A stretch of DNA of 64,000 nt from Streptomyces griseiscabiei (GTDB lineage Bacteria > Actinomycetota > Actinomycetes > Streptomycetales > Streptomycetaceae), in assembly GCF_020010925.1 (NCBI RefSeq), contig NZ_JAGJBZ010000001.1:1674001-1738000 (forward strand), written 5' to 3'. Below the pieces are notes generated by a model. That model was not told the origin of the DNA and made no database searches. It saw only the letters and a list, made by a program, of their open reading frames with translations. Both the position numbers and the translations under genes were made by a program. The first letter of the stretch is position 1; each line of letters begins with the position of its first letter. This document shows positions 1-9,574 of the stretch, in pieces.

Positions 1-989
1 CCAGATCTCGCGCGGGAACGCGGTGAACGCCAGGACGTCGTGCTGGGCGGTGTCCAAGTGGGCTGCGGCCTTGGGGAACTTGGCTTCCAGTGCGTCCAGG
101 ACGTGCCGCATCTGGGCCTTCACGGCGTCGGCGTCGGGCTGTTCGAAGACGGTCCGCAGCAGCGTGGCCACCCACGGCTGGGCCGATTTCGGAACCTGGC
201 TCAGCAGATTTCGGGCGTAGTGGGTTCGACAGCGCTGCCACGATGAACCGGGCAGGACCGCACCGATCGCGTTCACCAGGCCGGTGTGCGCGTCGGAGAC
301 GACCAGCTGGACCCCGGACAGGCCGCGGGCGGTCAGGGAGCGCAGGAAGGCGAGCCAGCCGGCGCGTCCTCGCAGGTGGCGACGTCGATACCGAGGATCT
401 CGCGGTGCCCGTCGGCGTTCACGCCGACCGCGATCAGCGCGTGGACGTTGATGATCCGGCCGCCCTCGCGGACCTTCTGGGTCAGTGCGTCGACCCAGAC
501 GAACGCGTAAGGCCCTTGGTCCAGGGGCCGGTTGCGGAACGCGGCGACCTGCTCGTCCAGGTGTTTCGCCATCGCGCTGACCTGGGACTTCGACAGCTGG
601 GTGACACCGAGGGACTCGGCGAGTTTCTCGACCCGGCGGGTGGAGACGCCCAGCAAATAGGCAGTGGCGACCACCGAGATCAGGGCCTGCTCGGCCCGGC
701 GGCGGCGTTCCAGGAGCCAGTGCGGGAAGTAACTGCCCTGGCGCAGCTTGGGGACGGCCAGTTCGACGGTGCCCGCGCGGGTGTCCCACTCTCGCGGGCG
801 GTAGCCGTTGCGGTGGTTGACGCGTTCGTCGCTGACCTGCCCGTATTCGGCGTTGCAGAGAGCGTCGGCCTCTGCGGACATGAGTGCGTCGGCGAACGTC
901 TTGACCATCGCCCGCAGCAGGTCGGGACTCGCCGCAGCGAGGTTGTCCTCGGCGAGGGCGTGCAGGGGCAGACTGTCTGGTGCGGTCAT
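1..989 (-). pseudogene. IS256-family (mutator-type) transposase, frameshifted and running off the window
   Basis: Reading leftward from an ATG at 989, the first about 205 residues match the N-terminal and central part of IS256-family DDE transposases. They include the typical stretches NGYRPREWDTRAGTVELAVPKLR, split here as NGYRPREWDT and VELAVPKLR, and the FVWVDAL segment carrying the first catalytic Asp. Near 355-375 the frame breaks: the expected EDGAGWLAFLRSL-like continuation is present but shifted by one base, so the open frame stops at 333. The remaining coding sense (VVSDAHTGL-type catalytic segment, then CRTHYARN-like residues) continues in another frame to position 1, so the 3' end lies outside the window. 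I read this as a dead IS copy. A sequencing error cannot be excluded. The terminal inverted repeat to the right (about 1000-1070) was not identified. Confidence 0.85.
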
Positions 990-1099
990 CGTGCTGATCT
1001 CCTTCGAGGCTTCGACACTTCGAAGATCAGCCGGTGGCCGTTCATCTATGCGGGCGCCATCCCGATGCCGGAGCAAACCCCCGGATCAGGTCGAACCCG

Positions 1100-1984
1100 T
1101 ACACCACTTCCCTGGACGCAACCCGGACGAACGGTTCGCCCTGCTGGAAAAGGAGCTGGCCAAAGGGCCGGCCGCGCATGGCTGGGAAGATCAGCGGCGG
1201 ACCCTGGAACGCGTCAGAACGCTGATCGGCCGCCAGTTCAAGGTCAGTTGCTCGATCGCGGGAGTTTGGCGGCTCCTGCACCGCCACGGCTGGTCCTGGC
1301 AGAGCCCCGCCCGTCGCTCACTGGAACGCGACGAACACGCGGTCGAGCTCTGAAGAAGGACGAGTGGCCGCAGGTGGAAGCACCGCGGCGGCGCTCGATG
1401 CCTGGATCGTCTTCGAGGACGAGGCCGGGTTCGCGATGACGCCGCCACGAGCCCGCACGTGGGGCCGACGCGGGCAGACTCCCGTGGTGAGAGTGCGGGG
1501 ACGGTCCCGGCGACGGATCTCGATCGCCGCACTGTGCTGCTACCGGCCCGGGGAAAGGTCCCGGATGATCTACCGGCCCCGCTTCCACCTGCTCCTCAAA
1601 GGCGCACGCAAGAGTTTCGCCTGGCAGGACTACCGTGACCTCCTAGTCCGCGCGCACCTGCAACTCGGCGCCCCGATCGTTGTCGTCTGGGACAACTTGA
1701 ACACCCATCGTGCCGCCGGAATGAGGAAGTACGCGGCCGACCACGAATGGCTCACCACCGTCCAACTTCCCTCCTACAGCCCGGACCTGAGTCCCGTGGA
1801 AGGCATCTGGTCTCTGCTGCGGCGCGGGCCGATGGCCAACACCGCGTTCACCGATCCCGACCACCTCACCCGCACCCTCCGCCGAGGACTCGCCCACATC
1901 CAGCGCCATCCCGAGCTCATCGACGGCTGCCTCACCGAAACCGGACTGACCCTCGCTTCAGACCCCCCAAGCCAATCTGGATAG
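1100..1984 (+). pseudogene. IS630-family transposase, 5'-truncated with two frameshifts
   Basis: The reading starts in the N-terminal helical region (LLEKELAKGPAAHGWEDQR). It continues through GVWRLLHRHGWSWQ, then the DDE domain (AWIVFEDEAGFAMTPP, VVVWDNLNTHRA, LPSYSPDLSPVEGIWSLL), and ends at a stop at 1982-1984. The three segments lie in three frames. One missing base near 1352 turns an expected VELWKK into VEL-stop, and a second missing base near 1385 shifts VEAP into AAALDAW. The usual N-terminal helix-turn-helix is absent, so the 5' end was lost, probably where the IS256 copy abuts. All three catalytic acidic residues are still encoded (D in FEDEAG, D in WDNLN, E in SPVEGIW), but no single frame can make the protein. 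Confidence 0.85.
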
Positions 1985-1994
1985 GTCAGTAGTT

Positions 1995-2395
1995 GATGCG
2001 CAGTGGGCGCGGATAGAGCCGTTGTTGCCGGACCGGACACCCAGGCGGGGTGGCGGTGGTGGGATCACCGTGAGGTGATCCACGCGCTCGCGTGGAAGTT
2101 CCAGACCGGATCGCAGTGGGTGCACCTGCCGGAGAAATCCGGCAACTGGCGCGGGGTCTACAACCGGCTGCGGATGTGGGCCGTGGATGGCACCGGGGAG
2201 CCGATCTTCACCACGCTGATGGCCCAAGCCGACGCCGATGAGGACCTGAACTGAGCGGTCTCGGTCGACTCCACCATCGTTCGCGCGCATCAACACGCGG
2301 CATGGGCCCGTAAAACGAGCCCCGCCCAGCGATCCGCACGACCATGCCATCGGGCGGGCCTGCGACGGACTGACCACCAAGGTCCACTGGCGTCC
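1995..2395 (+). pseudogene. IS5-family transposase fragment
   Basis: Starting at 1995 the sequence reads DAQWARIEPLLPDRTPRRGG, the usual N-terminus of Streptomyces IS5-type transposases (DUF4096-like). It shifts frame near 2060 into WDHREVIHALAWKFQTGSQW, continues through GNWRGVYNRLRMWAVDGT, and meets a TGA at 2252-2254 where tryptophan is expected (DEDLN-stop-AVSVDSTIVRAHQH). The match fades after GLTTKVHW near 2395. The catalytic and C-terminal part is missing. It begins only about 10 bp after the IS630 stop, so these two relics are nested or adjacent insertions. Confidence 0.8.
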
Positions 2396-2428
2396 GACGA
2401 CCGGTCTTCATGGGCAACTCAGGCTTCT

Positions 2429-4336
2429 TCAGTGCTGTGCGCGCAGGCAAGCCGCTGTATCAACATGCGAGAAAGGGGCCTCCAGATCACATCGGTCAGC
2501 GATCTGGCCTGCGTATCGTTCGAGTCGGTCTCGTAGGACGGACCGGCCGCCCCGTCGTGCGGCCGAGTAGTCGTCCAACTGGCTGACTGTCGCAGTCGCA
2601 TCCGGCAGTCGTGCGCCGGTTCCATCAGCTCGTATCAGCGGGCTGAAGAGGTGGTCGCCTTCGGTAGCTCGGGTCCACACGATCACTGATCCCACCTTTC
2701 GGTGGCGCGGCTCCTTAAGCTGACGGCGCAGGTCGTGGGTGAGCTCCAGCCAGTGGTCGCTCGGGATCTCCCAGCGGGCCAGTCTGTGGCGTCGGCGGGC
2801 AAAGTCCGTGCGGGTGGGTGCCTGTTCCATTTCATGCGCGATCTCCTCCACCGCCTCCTGGAACCGCGCCCACGCTGCGTCGGGGCAGCGGCGTCGAAGC
2901 TGCCGCAGGGAGGATTGCGCGACGCCTGCGGGCATGCCCAGGAACTGGGCGCAGTTGGCTACCGTGCCGCCGAACACCATCTCCACGAGTTTGAGTGAGG
3001 CTGCCCGGCGTACGAAGTCGATGTTGTCGCGCGAGGGGACGGTGAGTTGCGCTGTAAACCCTTGAAAGTGCCGGTGATACCAGGCGAGCGGAATAAGTTG
3101 GGGTACGTGCGATGCGCTGAACTCGCTCTCACGCGAGGGCACTCGGAGTCTGCCGATAGCCCTTGGGGACCGTGGCGATGCGAGGAAGCCTCCGCGTTGC
3201 GGCGCCAGGGCGCGGGCAAAGGGTTCCGACAGTGACGCATTCTTGAACAGGCTGCGGAATCGGTTGCGATCCAGATGGAAGGCTCTGTCTGCCAGCGTCT
3301 GCATGGCGTCGTGCAGTTCGGCGGGGCCGTCGACGGAGCGCAGCTGGTCGGCTTGCAGGAGGAGTGCCGCGCAAGGTAAGGCTTGGGACGGCGGGCCGGC
3401 CATCTCTCGGTTCCGTGCTCTGCCAGGTTCCGTGTTCGCCAACTCCCGTCGAATTCCTTCTACGTGGGCGTCGAGGGCGCTACTCATCAAGGAGGGCAAC
3501 GGTGCGAGTTCCTGTGATGTCGGCCAGGACAGCTTGATGAGTTGTGCGACCGTGATCAGGTCTGCGAAGTAGCCGGAGCCGGTGTGGGCGGGATTCAGTT
3601 GGTGCTCGATGCGCTGCTGAAGTGCGAGGTAAGGGACCAGCTGATCGGGCGTCAGCACGGCAGGTGAGGTGTGGCGGTCGGTGAGGTCCGCACCGCAGAG
3701 GATGCGGGGGATCGGTGCGGGCTGCATCGCCTCGATGTCGTGATTGCGGCACTGAGCCGGGTGCAGCACGTCGCTGGCGGGGTGGAGCACCAGACTCGCT
3801 CGCCCGTGCACGGAGACATTGGTGGGGCGGTGGCACTGAGGGCAGTCGGTTTCGAGCATGCGCCGGTGCCGCGCGCACACAAAAATCACCGGAAGATGCC
3901 AGCGCTGGAGCCATGCGCCTCCGTGGGCACGCTGGACCGGACTGTGATCGCCGATGAGGCATGTCGGGCAGAACCGGCTCGCTGCCATGAAGGCCCAGGA
4001 GTTGTGCAGCACACGGCCGTCGTCCTGAACGCCTGCCCGAGCCAGCGGGGTGTACGCGGGCGTGAGATGACGTAGCCCAAGCGCTGCGACTTCGTCGGGA
4101 GCAAGTCGAGTGGCGGCGGCGAATTGCGCCGACGTGTGGGGGCGCATCGCCACGAGTTGGTGGACGGGGAAGTGTGTGACTCGGCCTTTTCGGTAGGGGG
4201 CCAGGCCCGTGAGATGGCCGGTCCTTGCGGGTGATCGCCCGAGGCGGTGTGCCAGGCGCAGAACGTAGCCCGGCAGGGATTCACCGTCCAGCGGTGACAG
4301 GCTGCGCGGGAGTGGGTTTCGTGTGGCGCCTTCCAT
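2429..4336 (-). CDS. tniQ: TniQ family protein (upstream, divergent copy)
   Basis: TniQ/TnsD proteins choose the target site for Tn7-like and Tn5053-like transposons and bridge target DNA to the AAA protein TnsC. This product is 635 residues if started at the ATG at 4336. A longer open frame reaches 4438, but the conserved start (NPLPRSLSPLDGESLPGYVLRLAHRLGRSPA) supports 4336. The TniQ zinc-ribbon is visible: WAFMAASRFCPTC, then RWHLPVIFVCARH and LETDCPQC, followed by LHPAQC and a leucine-rich region. A C-terminal LKLVEM...FLGMP segment may be a second DNA-binding element. It is a clear paralogue of the product at 9575-11473, with the same motifs in the same order. It is transcribed divergently from tnsA across 246 bp. 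Whether it serves a target different from the other TniQ cannot be read from the sequence. Confidence 0.85.
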   Translation of the reverse strand: MEGATRNPLPRSLSPLDGESLPGYVLRLAHRLGRSPARTGHLTGLAPYRKGRVTHFPVHQLVAMRPHTSAQFAAATRLAPDEVAALGLRHLTPAYTPLARAGVQDDGRVLHNSWAFMAASRFCPTCLIGDHSPVQRAHGGAWLQRWHLPVIFVCARHRRMLETDCPQCHRPTNVSVHGRASLVLHPASDVLHPAQCRNHDIEAMQPAPIPRILCGADLTDRHTSPAVLTPDQLVPYLALQQRIEHQLNPAHTGSGYFADLITVAQLIKLSWPTSQELAPLPSLMSSALDAHVEGIRRELANTEPGRARNREMAGPPSQALPCAALLLQADQLRSVDGPAELHDAMQTLADRAFHLDRNRFRSLFKNASLSEPFARALAPQRGGFLASPRSPRAIGRLRVPSRESEFSASHVPQLIPLAWYHRHFQGFTAQLTVPSRDNIDFVRRAASLKLVEMVFGGTVANCAQFLGMPAGVAQSSLRQLRRRCPDAAWARFQEAVEEIAHEMEQAPTRTDFARRRHRLARWEIPSDHWLELTHDLRRQLKEPRHRKVGSVIVWTRATEGDHLFSPLIRADGTGARLPDATATVSQLDDYSAARRGGRSVLRDRLERYAGQIADRCDLEAPFSHVDTAACLRAQH

Positions 4337-4397
4337 CCTGCTCTGTCTCTTGTCCGCCCTCTCGGATCCTGAGAAGGACGCCCGCCCAGGGTGGTGT

Positions 4398-4430
4398 GTT
4401 GTCGTGCCGCGTCGGTGCGGCACAACACAA
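4398..4430. promoter_or_regulatory. inverted repeat in the tniQ-tnsA divergent promoter region
   Basis: GTGCCGC (4406-4412) and GCGGCAC (4419-4425) form a perfect 7-bp dyad around a 6-base spacer. It is extended outward by GTGTT (4398-4402) and AACAC (4426-4430) with a 3-base bulge on the left arm. It sits 62 bp in front of the tniQ start and about 150 bp in front of tnsA. It could be an operator for autoregulation of the transposition genes or a TnsB-type binding site. This rests on position and symmetry only. Confidence 0.4.
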
Positions 4431-4582
4431 GAGATCATCCGCTCGTGCCCTGCACGAGAGAACCAGCCTCACATTCACTCAAACGTATGAATGCAGAAAA
4501 GGTGACCGACTCTGGGTGCGTTGCGCGCTCTACCGTGACCGCGCTGGCGACATACGGATCATGAGACAGAGGCCGCTTAGGG

Positions 4583-5464
4583 ATGAAATCGACTGTTTCT
4601 GGGGGAGGTTGGCAGTCCGGGCCGTCGGTGCCCCTCAGTGCCGTGTGGTCGGACGCGTGCCTCCTCGAAGACCTTGCAGTTCTGGACACGGGGTTCACAG
4701 AGTATGCCCGCGCCCTGGACCTCGACGAGAAGTGGCCCTCGCGCTGGACCGCGACATGGAAGTTCGGCCGCACCCCGGTGACCGGCCCGGTGCGTGACCT
4801 GGACAAGGTAGACCTCAGGCGGAGTGTTCCCGTGCGCCGCTTCACCTGGCGCACGGACCAGTTTCACCGCCCTGGGCTCGAGTACCTGATGGCGACGGAC
4901 CGGCACCACGGTTTCGAGAGCCATGAAGAGGAACGGCTGCTGCTGGTCGCTGACTTCGCCGCTGGCCTGGTGGAGGCCCTGTGCCAGCCGTTCCGGCTCC
5001 GGTTCCTCTCCGAAGGCAAGGCGATCCGGCACACCCCGGACTTCCTGCTGGTAACAGAGTCCGGGCTCTTCCTGATCGACGTACGTCCGGCCAACCGGAT
5101 CAAACCGGAGGACGCACTGAAGTTCGCCGCGACGGCGGAGGCCGCACTGTCGGCGGGCTGGCAGTACGGCGTCGTGGCGGGGTGGCGCCGACATGTGTGG
5201 ACGAACGTGGACGCGCTCTCCGCAGAAAGGCGTCCGCTGCCTGATGTGCTGCGAATTCAGAGCCAGTTACGGGATGCGGCAGCACAAGGTCCTTTGCCGT
5301 TTGGCGAGTTGGTGGAAAGCTGCCGTATCCCGGCGATTGGCCGGGCTCATGCGATCCATCTGCTGTGGCACCGCCACCTCGGTGTGGATCTCTCGGGGCC
5401 GTTCGGGGACGTGAGCCTGGTTCGGCTGGCTCCGCAACGGCATCACCGGGAGCTGCCACGGTGA
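4583..5464 (+). CDS. tnsA: TnsA-like transposon endonuclease subunit
   Basis: TnsA cuts the 5' ends of Tn7-like elements and works in a complex with the DDE transposase TnsB. The 293-residue product shows the restriction-endonuclease-like core: acidic residues in FESHEEERLLLV (about 111-122), HTPDFLL (D153) and GLFLIDVRPA (D166, R168). The last motif normally reads x-V-K, so the active-site lysine position is an arginine here; this may be tolerated or weakening. The C-terminal part (about 200-293) is a helical region of the kind that contacts TnsC. The ATG at 4583 has only a weak AGGG ahead of it. The stop overlaps the tnsB start by 4 bp (GTGA), which indicates translational coupling. Presence of TnsA implies cut-and-paste rather than cointegrate transposition. 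Confidence 0.85.
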   Translation: MKSTVSGGGWQSGPSVPLSAVWSDACLLEDLAVLDTGFTEYARALDLDEKWPSRWTATWKFGRTPVTGPVRDLDKVDLRRSVPVRRFTWRTDQFHRPGLEYLMATDRHHGFESHEEERLLLVADFAAGLVEALCQPFRLRFLSEGKAIRHTPDFLLVTESGLFLIDVRPANRIKPEDALKFAATAEAALSAGWQYGVVAGWRRHVWTNVDALSAERRPLPDVLRIQSQLRDAAAQGPLPFGELVESCRIPAIGRAHAIHLLWHRHLGVDLSGPFGDVSLVRLAPQRHHRELPR

Positions 5465-7839
5465 GCACCGCTGTAGATCCCATGTGGAAGCTGGAGCCGG
5501 GCACCGAACTGATCATCAGCGGCAGCGCGTGGCGGATCCGGTCCTGCCTGCCCCACCTCGGCCGGGTCACGCTCGTCGACGACGACGGCGAGACGTGGAA
5601 GACCTCGCTGAGCGAACTGATCCATCGCCGGGATTGCCGCCCCTCCACCCGGACGCGCACGGACCTGCCGGCCGCGGACCGGGGGCGGCAGCCCAAGGCG
5701 ATGGACGACCTGGAGGAGTACGAACGCACGATCGTCACGCTCCGGATGGAGCACCTGCGGGAGGTCGAGACGGGCTTTCGCAGCGGCGACCCGCTCGACG
5801 CGCTGCCGCATGAACCGCGGCCGCAGTACGACCCAGACACCACGACGCTGACCCATCGCCGCCTGGCGAAAGTAGGGGAGTTACGGAAAGCCGCAGCTGA
5901 AGCTCCCGCACAGGCGAAGGCGAACGGGCTGCACCGGGCGAGCCTGCGCACGCTGGTCCGCTGGGACACCGCGCGGGCGAAGTACGGTCCAGTCGGCGTC
6001 GCGGACGATCGGTGGCTGCGGGAAGCGACCGGGCACACGATCTCCCCCGAAGTGCGCGAGGCATTGTTCGCGGTTTATGCCGAATCATCGGATCGCCGCT
6101 CGAAGCTGACCATGCGGGACAAAGAACGTCTCATCCACCAGTACGTGCGCGAGGTGTTCGACTCTGCGGATGCTGAGCCCACTGACACTGATCCCGCTGA
6201 CGCTCCGCGGGTGGAGATCCCCGGTTACGACACCCTGCGGGCCATCTGGAAGGAGTGGTTCGGCTCCAACGGAGCGCGGCAGCGCTACGCACGCTCGGCG
6301 GCGAAGGCGAAGCAGTACGCGACCGGCCGGCACATCGTGGTGCACCGGCCCGGCCAGGTGGTGGCGCTGGACAGCACCGTATTGCCGGTGAAGGTGCTGG
6401 ACAACGTGTTCGGCGACCCGGTGTCCGTGTATCTGACGCTGGCCCTGGACGTCTACACACGCTCGATCGTCGCGTTCCGGCTCAGCCTCGTGTCCGACAG
6501 CTCGATCGATGTGGCGATGGTGCTGCGGGACATGATGATGCCGCTGCCGATGCGCCCGGACTGGGGCAACGACGTGGAGTGGGCCTACCCCGGCGTCCCC
6601 AACACGGTGGTCGCGGAGTTCGCTGGGTACGAGGTCGCCGGACTGCCGTTCTTCCCTCCCGAGACGGTCACCACCGATCACGGCTCCGTCTACCGCAACC
6701 ACCACCTGGTCGAGGTGCAGCGGGTCATCAAGGCGAACATCAAACCCAGTCGCGTCCTGCGGCCGACCGACAAGCACTCCGTGGAGCGGACGTTCGGCGC
6801 CATCAGGTCGCTGCTGTTCGCCCTCCTGCTCGGCTACCAGGGCACAGACGTCGCCGACCGAGGTGTGGACCCGGAGGCCGACGCCTGTCTGACCGTGACG
6901 GAGATGGAACACCTCATCGCCACCTGGGTAGTCGAGACCTGGCAGAACCGCCGGTTCGGCTCGTACGCCCCGAGCTGGGACCCGCGCGGCGACCACAGTC
7001 CAAACAGCCTGTTCGCGGCGGCGATGTCCCAGGGCGGCTTCGCCCTGCGGATTCCGCCCGCCGAGCTCTACTACCAGCTCCTGCCGCGACATAAAGTCAT
7101 GATCCACGGCAAGCGAGGCGTGAAGATCAAGAACCTCTGGTACGACGGGGCGGCCCTGGATCCCTACCGCGCCGAGCTGTCCCGGCGCGGCGGGAAGAAC
7201 AAGAACAAGTACGTCATCCACCGTGACCCTCGCGACCCGTGTTTCGTGTTTTTCCAGGACCCGAATACGCACGACTGGCACACACTGCGCTGGACGGGCC
7301 TGCCCGAGGAGGGCGAGGTGCCCGCCTTCAGTGACGCTCGCGTGCGTGAGGCCATGCGGGAACTCCGCAAGAGGGGCCTGGCGCCGAAGGCGGACACCGA
7401 ACTCCTGCCGGTGCTACTTAAGTTGATCGGCGGCAACATCCCGGTCGAGAAATGGCCCACCCAGCTCTCCAAGCGACAGCGCACCGAGCACGCACGTGAA
7501 GTCGCCCAGGCGGCCTCGGCGGCCGCAGACCGCCCCGCGAACGCGGTCAAGAAGGAACCACCGGCGCAGCCCGCCTCTGTTCCCTCGGCGCGGGCCGCTT
7601 CCCTCGATGCCAAGGTCGTACCTCTGCGTCCGAAGGACCGCGCCCAGCAAGTACACGATGCGGTGAACAACGAACGCCGGCGCCGCCGTGAAGCCGCGGT
7701 CCCCGACCAGTTGCCCACAACCCCCGATCTTTCCGAACGGCTACGCGCTTCAAGCTTGTTGGCGCTGCCGGATGACGACTTCGATGATGACGACGCCACC
7801 ATCACGGCCGGCGAGGCCGAGGAAGAGGCCAGCCAGTGA
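5461..7839 (+). CDS. tnsB: TnsB-like DDE transposase (Mu/rve superfamily)
   Basis: This is the catalytic subunit that cleaves and joins the 3' ends. The GTG at 5461 overlaps the tnsA stop and gives 792 residues; an in-frame extension to 5365 lies inside tnsA and is not needed. The N-terminal about 270 residues contain the DNA-binding helices (for example RASLRTLVRWDTARAKYG). The rve/RNase-H core follows, with D in GQVVALDSTVLPV, D in PETVTTDHGSVYRN and E in DKHSVERTFGAI. A Mu-type beta-barrel follows (HKVMIHGKRGVKIKNLWYDG, then CFVFFQDPNTHDWHTL). The C-terminal about 120 residues are charged and low-complexity and end in an acidic DDDFDDDDAT tail. In TnsB this tail contacts TnsC. No frameshift is seen; the gene looks intact. 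Confidence 0.92.
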   Translation: MSTAVDPMWKLEPGTELIISGSAWRIRSCLPHLGRVTLVDDDGETWKTSLSELIHRRDCRPSTRTRTDLPAADRGRQPKAMDDLEEYERTIVTLRMEHLREVETGFRSGDPLDALPHEPRPQYDPDTTTLTHRRLAKVGELRKAAAEAPAQAKANGLHRASLRTLVRWDTARAKYGPVGVADDRWLREATGHTISPEVREALFAVYAESSDRRSKLTMRDKERLIHQYVREVFDSADAEPTDTDPADAPRVEIPGYDTLRAIWKEWFGSNGARQRYARSAAKAKQYATGRHIVVHRPGQVVALDSTVLPVKVLDNVFGDPVSVYLTLALDVYTRSIVAFRLSLVSDSSIDVAMVLRDMMMPLPMRPDWGNDVEWAYPGVPNTVVAEFAGYEVAGLPFFPPETVTTDHGSVYRNHHLVEVQRVIKANIKPSRVLRPTDKHSVERTFGAIRSLLFALLLGYQGTDVADRGVDPEADACLTVTEMEHLIATWVVETWQNRRFGSYAPSWDPRGDHSPNSLFAAAMSQGGFALRIPPAELYYQLLPRHKVMIHGKRGVKIKNLWYDGAALDPYRAELSRRGGKNKNKYVIHRDPRDPCFVFFQDPNTHDWHTLRWTGLPEEGEVPAFSDARVREAMRELRKRGLAPKADTELLPVLLKLIGGNIPVEKWPTQLSKRQRTEHAREVAQAASAAADRPANAVKKEPPAQPASVPSARAASLDAKVVPLRPKDRAQQVHDAVNNERRRRREAAVPDQLPTTPDLSERLRASSLLALPDDDFDDDDATITAGEAEEEASQ

Positions 7840-9086
7840 CCTCGAAGCAGAACCCGCTGTCGTTTCTTCCCGGCCCGGCGGTGGACCGCACCACCTTCGA
7901 AGGCTGGAACCGATGGTGCGAGACCCGCAAAGCTTTCGTCCCGGCACCGATCCTCACGGCCCAGGAGTACGCCCGCCTCTCGAAGCGCCAAAAGCGCATC
8001 CACGACCTGCACCGCCTCGCGACACACAGTTCCCTGCCTATCCAGGCCACCCCCATGAGCGAACGCGTCGCCCATGCGGTGCTCGCCCGCGTCGAGGACG
8101 GCGCCTTCAGCCACAAGGCCGGGACCCGCGGCGGCATCATGGTCAACGGCGACGGCGCCCAGGGCAAGACCGAGACGATCTGCGAGGCCCTGGCCTGCTT
8201 CCAGGAGGAGTGGCTGGCCCTCAACAACTACGCGAACCCCGACGCCATGCCCGGCACCCGCGACCTGGTCGCCCCCGTCGCCTATGTACGCTGCCCGGTC
8301 AAGGCCACTCCCATCTCCACCTGCCAGCGGATCCTGGACTTCTACGGCGAGGACTACAAGGGCATGCGCCTGGAAGACCTCGTACGCACCGTCAAGACTG
8401 CGGTCGTCGAGCACGCCACCAAGGCACTCGTTATCGACGACATCACCCGCCTCAAGCTCCACCGCGAAGCCGACCAGGACGTTCTCGACCTGATCCGCGA
8501 AATGATGAGCATGCCCGTCACACTCATCCTCGTCGGCGTCGGCATCCCCACTTCGGGCCTGCTGCGCGAAGGCCGCCGCGATCCCAAGACACAGGAGTGG
8601 ATCTACAAGCCGGTCGAGGATATCGGCCGCAGTCCAAACGACCACGCCGCCACCCAGCACGAACGCCGCTTCCAGGTCGTCGACCTCGGCCCGTTCAGGT
8701 ACGCCACGCCTGCAGAGATGGAGGCCTGGATGGTCCATCTCCGGCGTCTGGAAGGCGAGTTGCGGTTGCTGACCAACACCGCCAGCATGCTCACCCAAGG
8801 TGACATGCCCGAGTACCTGTTCAACCGCACCAAGGGCGTGGTCGGCATTTTGGAGAAGCTCGTGCAGCACGGCTGCCGCCGTGCCATGGAGGACAAGAGC
8901 GAATACCTGACCAAGGACCTGCTCAACCAGTTCACCGTCACCCCCGACGATATGCCCGACCTCGACGCCGATTCCGGCGAACAGCCCAACATCCCGCGCC
9001 ACGACCCCACGCCGAAGAAGAAGCCCACCGGCCGCATCACCGTGTTCGACGACGACGGTCCGGCTGCCGCCGGCTCGGCGGGGTGA
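7836..9086 (+). CDS. tnsC: TnsC/TniB-like AAA+ transposition regulator
   Basis: TnsC is the ATP-dependent matchmaker that assembles on target DNA marked by TniQ and activates TnsAB. The product is 416 residues from a GTG that overlaps the tnsB stop by 4 bp. A Walker A motif is visible in MVNGDGAQGKTET and a Walker B in KALVIDDITRL, followed by a sensor region around PVTLILVGVGIPTSG. The C-terminal tail (TPKKKPTGRITVFDDDG) is basic then acidic. Gene order tnsA-tnsB-tnsC with overlaps is the usual arrangement in actinobacterial Tn7-like elements. The gene appears intact. Confidence 0.9.
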   Translation: MTSKQNPLSFLPGPAVDRTTFEGWNRWCETRKAFVPAPILTAQEYARLSKRQKRIHDLHRLATHSSLPIQATPMSERVAHAVLARVEDGAFSHKAGTRGGIMVNGDGAQGKTETICEALACFQEEWLALNNYANPDAMPGTRDLVAPVAYVRCPVKATPISTCQRILDFYGEDYKGMRLEDLVRTVKTAVVEHATKALVIDDITRLKLHREADQDVLDLIREMMSMPVTLILVGVGIPTSGLLREGRRDPKTQEWIYKPVEDIGRSPNDHAATQHERRFQVVDLGPFRYATPAEMEAWMVHLRRLEGELRLLTNTASMLTQGDMPEYLFNRTKGVVGILEKLVQHGCRRAMEDKSEYLTKDLLNQFTVTPDDMPDLDADSGEQPNIPRHDPTPKKKPTGRITVFDDDGPAAAGSAG

Positions 9087-9108
9087 CCCGCGTGCAGCGC
9101 GGTGTATT

Positions 9109-9345
9109 GGCCCGGAACGGGAACCACTGCAGGAGGAGTCCTCGCTCGGGATCTTGCTCCGCCTGGCCTACCGACTGCGCCGATCTCCTGCTCGAACTGC
9201 TCGCGGAGACCGCCACCGAGTTCGCCCACATGACACGTCTTTCCGTCTCTCAGGTCCAGGACTTCGGTCTGCGCCGTTACGTGGGAATCCTTCCGGCTTT
9301 GCGAATGATGCGAGGGAACTCGTTCGGCCAGTACCTTCGCAGCCC
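9109..9345 (+). pseudogene. decayed tniQ fragment between tnsC and the intact tniQ
   Basis: Just after the tnsC stop the sequence reads EPLQEESSLGILLRLAYRL then RRSPARTA. This closely matches the N-terminus of the downstream TniQ (LPEESLPGLLLRLAYRLDRSPARIA). Within about 90 bp the resemblance continues in a different frame as TEFAHMTRLSVSQVQDFGLRRY, which lines up with QFAAATRLAPDEVAALGLRHL of the upstream TniQ. No start, zinc ribbon or C-terminal part remains. It therefore appears to be the 5' remnant of a third tniQ gene, with at least one frameshift or internal deletion. The rest of the gap to 9574 shows nothing further that I recognise. Confidence 0.65.
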
Positions 9346-9574
9346 GACGGTGACGCATCGCCAATCCACTTCGCACTTTTCCTACCGACTGGCCGAAGAG
9401 GCAGGGCCCCTCGCGAACAGGAATCAACGCAGTCCGTCATACGTGGCTCTGAATCGTCGGATCGCGGCCTACGACTGCCTGGCTCGCCATAGTCCGCGGC
9501 GAAGGAGCTGACATGCGAATTGAAGTGCCGACCTGGGCCATTCAGACTGCCGTGCCACACCAAGATCCGACCCA

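Noticed and set aside
90..1439. 449-codon plus-strand open frame
   Set aside because: It runs antisense through the IS256-type transposase and across the IS630 relic; codon pattern is that of a shadow frame and it has no family motif.
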